Both the position numbers and the translations under genes were made by a program. From IMG/VR virus record IMGVR_UViG_3300027801_000126, positions 1-27,869 of that record: a DNA stretch of 27,869 bases, one strand, 5' to 3'. Source of the DNA: a virus. This document shows positions 1 to 4,478 of this stretch, in pieces; the stretch's first letter is position 1; each line of letters starts with the position of its first letter. The notes beneath the pieces were generated by a model. The model was not told where the DNA came from. It searched no databases and saw only the letters and a list, made by a program, of their open reading frames with translations.

Positions 1-333
1 TTTGTGCATGTCTTCAACTCGTTCAGGCAAATCTAAATTTATGCTAGGCAGCGGATTGCTGTGATATCCAGTCTCAGTGATATCAATTATAGGTATGTAT
101 TTTTTTGAGTTAGGCTCTGCGGGGTTAACCGAATGGAACTCAGTCCAAACAAAATAACATCCTTCTTTTCTAAACTCATCATAGGGCATAGTCAATGCCC
201 CGTTCTGCTCGGGATCATTTTCTGAACAACCCCAAAGACTTCTGAATACATACTGTTGATATATCTTTTGACCTCTGTATATATCTATAAATATTCCCTT
301 CATATAATGTGAGTCCCCGATTCTCTTATTCAT
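1..333 (-). CDS. Hypothetical protein, 3' end cut by window edge
   Basis: On the minus strand an open frame starts at the ATG at 333-331 and runs without a stop to position 1 (111 codons visible, C-terminus missing). Its start overlaps the stop of the preceding leftward gene as ATGA, which suggests translational coupling; there is no separate Shine-Dalgarno sequence. The visible product begins MNKRIGDSHYMKGIFIDIYR and is a soluble-looking mixture of aromatic and charged residues, with two cysteines and no membrane segment. I recognise no domain. The gene would be co-transcribed with the 112-aa gene from the promoter at 701-730. That it is a real gene is inferred from frame openness and the overlap. 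Confidence 0.6.
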   Translation of the reverse strand, partial: MNKRIGDSHYMKGIFIDIYRGQKIYQQYVFRSLWGCSENDPEQNGALTMPYDEFRKEGCYFVWTEFHSVNPAEPNSKKYIPIIDITETGYHSNPLPSINLDLPERVEDMHK

Positions 334-668
334 TGTTGCGACTTCCCGAAATAACTTTGATAATAATTATCGCATCGTTCATTCTTATCATCGGGCATCA
401 AATCAACCCAATCACTAAGTACTAATTTATCTTTTCCTTTTGCAAGTACTCCACATTTAATTAGGCAACCATCAACATATAATCTATATTGCCTGTCGCC
501 GTTATCCATAATTCTATGGGTTGTTTTAATCGCTGCGAACTCGTGAGAATTTGAAGCACTTGTACCAACTACCACGTTGTTCACTCCTGTATTTTTAACG
601 CCGTATGATTTGCTTGATTTATAAATACATGCTGTTATATTGTTCCAGATTGGATAGCTTCTACTCAT
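330..668 (-). CDS. Hypothetical phage protein, 112 aa
   Basis: A leftward gene with ATG at 668-666 and stop TGA at 332-330. A Shine-Dalgarno GGAG (677-680) lies 8 nt before the ATG, and a consensus promoter (701-730) lies just upstream, so expression is well supported. The product has an N-terminal pattern PIWN...ACIYKSSKSYG followed by VVVGTSASNSHEF, giving a compact beta-rich look, then a DG-containing strand and an acidic C-terminal part. There is no signal peptide or membrane helix. I have an impression of similar proteins in other marine phages but cannot name a family or function. It is the first gene of a two-gene leftward unit with the edge-truncated ORF. Confidence 0.75.
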   Translation of the reverse strand: MSRSYPIWNNITACIYKSSKSYGVKNTGVNNVVVGTSASNSHEFAAIKTTHRIMDNGDRQYRLYVDGCLIKCGVLAKGKDKLVLSDWVDLMPDDKNERCDNYYQSYFGKSQQ

Positions 669-700
669 TAGTTAATCTCCAAGTTATTTGTTATACTTCT

Positions 701-730
701 ATTATACTATTATTATACTTCATCTGTCAA
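701..730 (-). promoter_or_regulatory. Consensus sigma70-type promoter, leftward
   Basis: On the minus strand there is a perfect TTGACA (-35, plus coordinates 725-730), 18 nt of spacer and a perfect TATAAT (-10, 701-706). A second TATAAT (712-717) lies in the spacer. Initiation near 694 would give a leader of about 25 nt carrying the GGAG at 677-680 ahead of the 112-aa gene. The -35 box starts a few bases after the stop of the upstream 28-aa gene. A host-type promoter this strong suggests that early or constitutive transcription of the leftward genes depends on host RNA polymerase. Confidence 0.65.
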
Positions 731-733
731 TCA

Positions 734-820
734 TCAACCATAAAATATTGCAATCATGCAACATATTACAAGTCCAAGCCATGCTGAAAACAGCATAATA
801 TTTGCTGATTTGTTATACAT
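734..820 (-). CDS. 28-aa single-span membrane micro-protein
   Basis: A small leftward gene with ATG at 820-818 and TGA at 736-734. A strong ACGGAGG-type Shine-Dalgarno sequence (GGAGG at 827-831) lies 6 nt upstream of the ATG. The product starts MYNKSANIMLFSAW and, after about six polar residues, is a continuous hydrophobic helix with a Cys-Cys pair, ending IFYG. That is enough to cross one membrane. It lies between the 142-aa gene and the promoter of the 112-aa gene, in the same direction. The function is unknown; small holin-like, superinfection-exclusion or regulatory membrane peptides are possibilities. The strong ribosome site and clean helix support a real gene despite its size. Confidence 0.6.
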   Translation of the reverse strand: MYNKSANIMLFSAWLGLVICCMIAIFYG

Positions 821-843
821 TTTCTACCTCCGTAAGGGGAAAT

Positions 844-878
844 GATTCCAAGCTGAACTTTAATTTCAACTTGGAATC
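844..878 (-). terminator. Hairpin downstream of the 142-aa gene
   Basis: Arms at 844-857 and 865-878 form a 14-bp stem around a 7-nt loop. On the minus strand the only non-Watson-Crick position is a G-U wobble, while on the plus strand it is a C-A mismatch, so the RNA is best formed by leftward transcription, just after the 142-aa stop (889). The downstream U tract is weak (AUUUCCCC). It could therefore be a partial terminator or an mRNA-stabilising hairpin before the 28-aa gene. Confidence 0.5.
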
Positions 879-888
879 TTTGATTAGA

Positions 889-1317
889 TTATCCTAAGTT
901 AGAATAATTAACTCTTGGTTTTGATTTAGCCATTGGTCTCTTCTTAGTAAATGTTCTAGGATGTTTGTACTCAATGTCAAACTCAGACTCAAGAGTCTTA
1001 ACAAGTTTTGCATGAACATCTTTCTTAAGTCTATTAACTAAAGTGTAATATTGTAGTAACTCATTCAAGTCTAAAATTAACTCCTTGTTTTTCTCAGCAT
1101 CTACTGAGCTTTTCTCAGTTTCTAATTGAGCAACTATTCCAGATAGTTTGGTCTCCATCTTTTGCATTTCGAACCATGTAGAGTCGCATAAACTCTTAGC
1201 AAAATAGTAAGATGGTACATACTTTTGATTTTCATGTGAGCTTGGTGCTTCAATCCTTTCCAAATCAGAAACATGCTTGCTTATTATATTTTCTAGTTTT
1301 GTATTTTTCTCTGTCAT
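889..1317 (-). CDS. Hypothetical helical protein, 142 aa
   Basis: A leftward gene with ATG at 1317-1315 and an AGGA Shine-Dalgarno sequence (1326-1329) about 8 nt upstream. The product is highly charged and predicted mostly alpha-helical. Residues about 50-115 (MQKMETKLSGIVAQL onward) have heptad-like spacing of Leu/Ile consistent with a coiled coil, and the C-terminal 25 residues are rich in Lys, Arg and Pro. There is no signal peptide, membrane helix or recognised catalytic motif. It is the first leftward gene after the divergent intergenic region and is followed by a hairpin. Function unknown. Confidence 0.65.
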   Translation of the reverse strand: MTEKNTKLENIISKHVSDLERIEAPSSHENQKYVPSYYFAKSLCDSTWFEMQKMETKLSGIVAQLETEKSSVDAEKNKELILDLNELLQYYTLVNRLKKDVHAKLVKTLESEFDIEYKHPRTFTKKRPMAKSKPRVNYSNLG

Positions 1318-1334
1318 TATATTATCCTGACTGC

Positions 1335-1363
1335 ATTACAGCCTTTTGTTATTGTGTAGCCAA
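1335..1363 (-). promoter_or_regulatory. Possible leftward promoter for the 142-aa gene
   Basis: On the minus strand TTGGCT (1358-1363) and TGTAAT (1335-1340) are separated by 17 nt, matching the sigma70 consensus at 4/6 and 5/6. The inferred start site falls very near the Shine-Dalgarno AGGA at 1326-1329, giving an unusually short leader. This keeps confidence low. Confidence 0.3.
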
Positions 1364-1380
1364 TACCCTCTAAAGTCAGT

Positions 1381-1428
1381 GAAAGGTCAATGAGAGGCTC
1401 GGTTGGTATGGAAGGAAATTGACCTTTC
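1381..1428. repeat. 10-bp perfect inverted repeat (operator-like)
   Basis: GAAAGGTCAA at 1381-1390 is exactly mirrored by TTGACCTTTC at 1419-1428, with 28 bp between the arms. The wide spacing suits a pair of protein half-sites or a looped hairpin better than a terminator. No regulator gene is in the window to pair with it. Confidence 0.5.
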
Positions 1429-1531
1429 GGAACTTATAGAGGTACGGTTATCACAAATAACTAAAAGTCTGAAATAAAAATGACAGGATAAGGACAGAGA
1501 AAAAACAAGAACTAGATACTTACCCTATATA

Positions 1532-1576
1532 CCTTGCGACTGCAAGGATGACTCCACGATCTAAAGTCGTGTCGTC
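1532..1576 (-). ncRNA. Tandem hairpins, possible structured RNA
   Basis: The first hairpin has arms CCTTGC (1532-1537) and GCAAGG (1542-1547) with a 4-nt loop. The second has CACGA (1555-1559) and TCGTG (1567-1571) around a 7-nt loop, extended by GAC (1550-1552) with GTC (1574-1576). The 2x2 internal loop between the two stem parts is TC/TC on the plus strand but GA/GA on the minus strand, that is, tandem G-A pairs that stack well. The structure is therefore best as a leftward RNA. It could be the leader of the leftward genes or a separate RNA. The anticodon-like loop is not backed by a T arm, so this is not called a tRNA. Confidence 0.35.
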
Positions 1577-1581
1577 TTCTC

Positions 1582-1615
1582 AATATTATGTATATACAAG
1601 TCTATCCATAATATT
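1582..1615. repeat. 9-bp perfect inverted repeat AATATTATG/CATAATATT
   Basis: AATATTATG (1582-1590) and CATAATATT (1607-1615) form a perfect inverted repeat with a 16-bp AT-rich spacer, about 40 bp before the small terminase start. It may be an operator or an AT-rich melting site. No protein can be assigned to it. Confidence 0.45.
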
Positions 1616-1656
1616 CGAGATTGTCTTATTACATCCAATAGAATAAGATATGAAGT

Positions 1657-2034
1657 ATGGATTTGATGCCTAAAAAGAAAGAGATTAACCCAAAAGCAAA
1701 GAAGCTAGTAGATATACTCGTATCTAAAGGATGCACTATAACAGAGGCATCTAAACTGGCTGGATACAAAGGGATAAGCTCGAGGGTAAGTGCCTCACGA
1801 ATGTTACATAAGTCTGAGGTCCAGGAATACTACCGAAGCCAGATACAATATAAGGTTAACATGTCTACCTCTAAGGCATTGAATTCCCTAGTAAGATTGA
1901 CTGATGGGGCAAAGTCTGAGTATGTACAGCTTGAAGCATCTAAGGACATTCTAGATAGGGGAGGATTCAAGGCACCGGATAAACATATGCACCTATTGTC
2001 AGGGGACTTCACTGTCAAGATAGACCTGTCATAG
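1657..2034 (+). CDS. terS: Probable terminase small subunit (TerS)
   Basis: A 125-aa protein. The N-terminal third has a helix-turn-helix pattern (ILVSKGCTITEASKLAGYKG, about residues 20-39) typical of terminase small-subunit DNA-binding domains. The second half has the ALNSLVRLTDGAKSEYVQLE / AAKDILDRGG type of helical segment (about 72-105) seen in phage small terminases, which repeatedly read '..A..L..a..g.ks..vrl.AakdiLDraG'. In the packaging motor TerS recognises the packaging site and delivers it to TerL. It lies 2.4 kb before TerL, separated by non-coding DNA and five small genes, which is unusual. The start is uncertain: ATG 1657 and ATG 1666 both lack a clear Shine-Dalgarno sequence. 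T7 TerS (gp18, 89 aa) is shorter. Confidence 0.7.
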   Translation: MDLMPKKKEINPKAKKLVDILVSKGCTITEASKLAGYKGISSRVSASRMLHKSEVQEYYRSQIQYKVNMSTSKALNSLVRLTDGAKSEYVQLEASKDILDRGGFKAPDKHMHLLSGDFTVKIDLS

Positions 2035-2039
2035 CTCCC

Positions 2040-2055
2040 CTCCGTTGACACGGAG
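2040..2055. repeat. 6-bp stem, 4-nt loop hairpin after TerS
   Basis: CTCCGT (2040-2045) and ACGGAG (2050-2055) pair perfectly around TGAC, starting 6 bp after the TerS stop. There is no following U tract, so it is probably not a classical terminator. Confidence 0.4.
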
Positions 2056-2133
2056 CCACCGCATGCCCACCCCACAATAGAAGTACTCCGTACACTAATC
2101 AATAGCTCACATGTTCGCTATAAGCAAGCGGAG

Positions 2134-2201
2134 CGAAACAAGTTTCGTACATACTACCCTCCCCCTGAGTTCACGGTAGCACGACACATAGAGAGGGAGG
2201 G
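2134..2201. repeat. Palindrome and long-range GC-rich stem
   Basis: CGAAACAAGTTTCG (2134-2147) is a near-perfect palindrome. Just after it CCCTCCC (2157-2163) can pair with GGGAGGG (2195-2201) across a 31-nt loop. The GC-rich tract next to a palindrome is unlike the rest of the sequence. Confidence 0.4.
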
Positions 2202-2211
2202 GGGTTAGAAA

Positions 2212-2240
2212 ATCTCCTTATTCAAGGGAGATACGTCCCT
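2212..2240 (+). promoter_or_regulatory. Mutually exclusive hairpins (attenuator-like)
   Basis: ATCTCCTT (2212-2219) pairs with AAGGGAGAT (2224-2232) with a single bulged G. The downstream half of that stem can instead form AGGGA (2225-2229) with TCCCT (2236-2240). Two competing stems sharing one strand are the layout of attenuators and RNA switches, but no leader peptide or ligand domain is evident. Confidence 0.3.
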
Positions 2241-2310
2241 CAATCTAGCCAGACCTCAAAAAGGCTCGATGCTCCAAACACTGAGTAGCGCAATTCAAAA
2301 AAATTTAACC

Positions 2311-2340
2311 TTGAAATAGCTCGTTGTTTAGTTATAGAAT
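2311..2340 (+). promoter_or_regulatory. Promoter-like element before the rightward operon
   Basis: TTGAAA (2311-2316), 18 nt, TAGAAT (2335-2340) matches the sigma70 consensus 5/6 in each box. The -10 box is only 6 nt from the ATG at 2347, so the transcript would be essentially leaderless. The segment ATAGAAT(G)AAGATATGA (2334-2350) recurs almost exactly before TerS (1638-1653). Confidence 0.4.
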
Positions 2341-2346
2341 GAAGAT

Positions 2347-3243
2347 ATGAGAAACTATAGATCAAACACTAATCAATTAGCTAACCTAAAGAATAATCCT
2401 ATTGTTAGACAAGCTATTCGTAAAAAGGAAATAAGTAATGTTAAGAATTTAAGTGGTAATACTAATAGGTCTCTTTTCACGGGAGTAGAGTATGTTATCC
2501 CTGTAGCGGGAGTTGTTGGATTAGGCGCTCATTTCCTTAAAGGAATAAGTGTTAAAGGTATTCAACAAGCTTATAAGTATGCTGGAAGTCCACTTAAGAA
2601 TACTAGAGGTGCTAATACCGTAGGTGGTAGTATTAAGCAAACTTTAGCTATAAACCCAAAACTTGTTAATAACTCTCCTAGATTTGCTAGTCAGTTTAAA
2701 AAAGGACAGCCTGTTATGAATGAACAAGGCGTTAGAGTTGGTACAGGTGGTACAACTAGTTATGTAGGTTTAGGGAAAGACGGCAGAACAATACAAAATG
2801 CCGTAGAACAAGGACCCGCTAAATACTTTAGCAAAGTTAAAAACAATCCTAAGACAGGTATAATGTCAGGTAAAAGAAATTATGATTCTCCAAGAAGAAA
2901 AGGTGCAAGACGTGAAAAAGACCAATATGAGGTTGGATTAGAAAATAGTAGAGGACCATATTCTGATCTTGCTGAAGATTACAATGTATTAAGAAACCAT
3001 TTTAATAAATCTTTACTTAGAAAAATGCAACCTAACCCATCAAAAAAATATACTCCAATTACTAAAAAGGAATTTAGAGCGGGCGTAATGATTAAAGCAA
3101 AAGATATGGGGTTACTAAAACCTAATCTTAATAATATACCTTCTTCAAAAAAAGAAAGCTTATTGTTTAATAACAAAGCTATAAAATCTCATATTGATGC
3201 TATGAACAAAGCGGCAAGAAAGAAACCTAAGAAACCTAAGTAA
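2347..3243 (+). CDS. Lys-rich hypothetical protein, 298 aa
   Basis: Not recognised. The product is strongly basic (a Lys/Arg-rich N-terminus, an RRKGARREK cluster near residue 185 and a KKPKKPK tail) and has one hydrophobic Gly-rich stretch (GVEYVIPVAGVVGLGAHF, residues 46-63). The middle is Gly/Thr-rich (about 130-150). The gene is first in a chain of five joined by TAATG overlaps. Its GVEY....GVVG motif is spaced exactly like a motif in the 253-aa protein two genes downstream, which suggests distant relationship. The start is supported only by a weak GAAG and a possible leaderless promoter. It could be a virion-associated DNA-binding or membrane-interacting protein, but this is speculation. 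Confidence 0.65.
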   Translation: MRNYRSNTNQLANLKNNPIVRQAIRKKEISNVKNLSGNTNRSLFTGVEYVIPVAGVVGLGAHFLKGISVKGIQQAYKYAGSPLKNTRGANTVGGSIKQTLAINPKLVNNSPRFASQFKKGQPVMNEQGVRVGTGGTTSYVGLGKDGRTIQNAVEQGPAKYFSKVKNNPKTGIMSGKRNYDSPRRKGARREKDQYEVGLENSRGPYSDLAEDYNVLRNHFNKSLLRKMQPNPSKKYTPITKKEFRAGVMIKAKDMGLLKPNLNNIPSSKKESLLFNNKAIKSHIDAMNKAARKKPKKPK

Positions 3244-3305
3244 TGGCAAGTAAGAAGAACGAAAGACGTAAGGCAGCCAAAGATAAGAACAAGAGGAAAT
3301 ACTAA
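3243..3305 (+). CDS. 20-aa highly basic micro-protein
   Basis: A small frame, ATG 3243-3245 to TAA 3303-3305. Its ATG overlaps the stop of the previous gene as TAATG, and its stop overlaps the next ATG in the same way. The product MASKKNERRKAAKDKNKRKY has 10 Lys/Arg in 20 residues. It uses AAG and CGT codons more than the flanking 298-aa gene, resembling the following 62-aa gene. The precise double TAATG linkage is the main evidence for translation. It may bind nucleic acid, or act only as a coupling ORF that carries ribosomes to the next start. Confidence 0.5.
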   Translation: MASKKNERRKAAKDKNKRKY

Positions 3306-3493
3306 TGGCAAAAAGCTTAACTAGAATACAGAAACTAGAGAGAAGGGCTGCAAAGATACTGGCTCTATCTGAAGTACAAAAGCGCGAAGAGCGTAATGAG
3401 AAGGTCAAACAATACATAGAAGTTAAAATGCATCGTGGACACAGCAGAGAAGATGCCACCCGTATGGCAAAAGAACTGATTGATGGACAGTAA
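3305..3493 (+). CDS. Hypothetical small charged protein, 62 aa
   Basis: The start overlaps the previous stop (TAATG), with an internal GAGG about 8 nt upstream as a ribosome site. The product is almost wholly alpha-helical and highly charged (IQKLERRAAKILALSEVQKR, then EERNEKVKQYIEVK), ending in a second helix with GHSREDATRMAKELI. The C-terminal part resembles short 'hxxGhsxexAxxxA' helices found in many small phage proteins, but I cannot name a family. It is linked by a further TAATG to the 253-aa gene. A role near the packaging genes is suggested only by position. Confidence 0.6.
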   Translation: MAKSLTRIQKLERRAAKILALSEVQKREERNEKVKQYIEVKMHRGHSREDATRMAKELIDGQ

Positions 3494-4254
3494 TGAGCTT
3501 ACTACCTAAAAGAACTGTTAAAGATCCATCAACCCCAGAAGAAAGGCGTATTACTAATCGTAATGTTGCCAATATTTATAAAGGATTAGAGTATGGCTCT
3601 TATGCATTAGGAGTTACTGGTGCAGCTAAAGTTGCTTTTACAGCTGGCAAATCATTATTCAACTACGGTAAAACTCATCTAGCAAAATCTATTGTTACTA
3701 AGCAACATCCAGCAGTTTTAAATCAATCTATAAAAAACTCAATGGGAGTGCCACCAAGAAAATATACTTTGTATAGTGGTAGCGTAAAAGGAGATCCGTT
3801 CCCCACATCTTTAAAGGGAGCTAAATATGATAAATGGTGGACTAATAAACAAGCTTATGCAATAAGACATACAATGCCTTATGGCGTAGTATCTAAAACA
3901 AAATTAAATAAACTACCAAAAGTTGAAGATGACCTAAAAGCATACAGTAAAGCATGGGTGGGGATGGCTAATAAAGGCGGAGGAGAATTACGGAAAGTAA
4001 CACTCAACCAAAAAGAAATGTTAGCTGCATCCAAAGTAAATACCAATGTTGAGCTTGGAAAGCGTGGCTGGAAACCTACTATGTTTTCTAAGGGAGCTTC
4101 TGAAAGTGGTTTTTCCCAATCTTTTCATGGTCCGCTTCCAATAAGTTTATTAAACAAATCTGTTAAAATACCACTGAAACCATTAACTAATATGAAAATA
4201 AAACCAACGCATTATGATATGTCAGGTGGAGTGAGGAGAGTAAAAGATTACTAA
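3493..4254 (+). CDS. Lys-rich hypothetical protein, 253 aa
   Basis: Not recognised. It has a basic N-terminus, then a small-residue hydrophobic segment (GLEYGSYALGVTGAAKVAF, residues 31-49) matching the GxEYx5GVxG spacing of the 298-aa protein. A mid-section follows that reads YTLYSGS, then WWTNKQAYAIRH and PYGVVSKTKL. That spacing loosely recalls the 'Y-x-G ... fsT...A..y...G.v' layout of ADP-ribosyltransferase-like folds, though the key catalytic residues are not clear, so no function is claimed. The gene is AT-rich compared with the 62-aa gene before it and TerL after it. It begins and ends with TAATG overlaps and has no Shine-Dalgarno sequence of its own. Confidence 0.65.
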   Translation: MSLLPKRTVKDPSTPEERRITNRNVANIYKGLEYGSYALGVTGAAKVAFTAGKSLFNYGKTHLAKSIVTKQHPAVLNQSIKNSMGVPPRKYTLYSGSVKGDPFPTSLKGAKYDKWWTNKQAYAIRHTMPYGVVSKTKLNKLPKVEDDLKAYSKAWVGMANKGGGELRKVTLNQKEMLAASKVNTNVELGKRGWKPTMFSKGASESGFSQSFHGPLPISLLNKSVKIPLKPLTNMKIKPTHYDMSGGVRRVKDY

Positions 4255-4478
4255 TGGCTCACTCATTAGAAAAACTTAATAAATATTCATTCGACGGTCT
4301 TAAGAAACTTAGAACAGCCGTTAAACTTAGATACATGAAAGACTATCCTAAAGACTTTGTAACCGATTATGAGGCTGATAAGGTACTTGAAACCCTAAAC
4401 CCTGTTACACTGGAACAATTATACAAGATGGTAACTGATAAAAAGGTAGTTACAGAAGATGGCATCATTAAGTTATAA
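4254..4478 (+). CDS. Hypothetical protein, 74 aa
   Basis: The last member of the TAATG-linked chain; its start overlaps the 253-aa stop. A GAGGAG about 15 nt upstream is too far to be a good ribosome site, so coupling is likely. The product is helical and charged (LEKLNKYSFDGLKKLRTAVK, then DYEADKVLETLNPVTLEQL) with no membrane segment. Its last 20 nt overlap the TerL start in another frame, which ties its translation to that of TerL. Its position directly before TerL would suit an accessory packaging protein, but no homology is recognised. Confidence 0.6.
   Translation: MAHSLEKLNKYSFDGLKKLRTAVKLRYMKDYPKDFVTDYEADKVLETLNPVTLEQLYKMVTDKKVVTEDGIIKL

Larger units (their letters stand above)
1318..1656. 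other. Divergent intergenic region rich in inverted repeats
   Basis: These 339 bp separate the leftward hypothetical genes from the rightward structural operon and hold no convincing ORF. They contain a 10-bp perfect inverted repeat (1381-1390/1419-1428), a small GTTAT/ATAAC hairpin (1447-1461), two hairpins at 1532-1576 and a 9-bp perfect inverted repeat (1582-1590/1607-1615). A weak leftward promoter candidate reads TTGGCT (1358-1363), 17 nt, TGTAAT (1335-1340). A weak rightward candidate reads TTGTCT (1621-1626), 17 nt, TAAGAT (1644-1649). The region is probably a regulatory switch or encodes a small structured RNA; which of these is not resolved. Confidence 0.6.
2035..2346. other. Inverted-repeat-rich non-coding region after TerS
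   Basis: These 312 bp hold no supported gene and look compositionally unlike their surroundings, with local C-rich and G-rich runs in an otherwise AT-rich genome. They contain hairpins at 2040-2055, 2134-2147, 2157-2201 and 2212-2240, and end in a promoter-like element (2311-2340). TerS proteins often bind at or near their own gene, so a pac or cos site here is a reasonable inference. A transcription attenuator before the rightward operon is the alternative. Confidence 0.55.

Noticed and set aside
605-787. Plus-strand 60-aa frame
   Set aside because: It runs antisense across the promoter, the start of the 112-aa gene and part of the 28-aa gene, has no ribosome site and shows low-complexity composition.
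1532-1576. tRNA-like element: the leftward 7-nt loop CUUUAGA would give a UUA (ochre suppressor) anticodon
   Set aside because: No T arm or acceptor stem can be drawn; the neighbouring hairpin has a 4-nt loop and no TTCRA motif. Kept only as a possible structured RNA.
2111-2179. 22-codon ORF in the region after TerS
   Set aside because: No Shine-Dalgarno sequence and it runs across the hairpin-rich segment; composition does not look coding.
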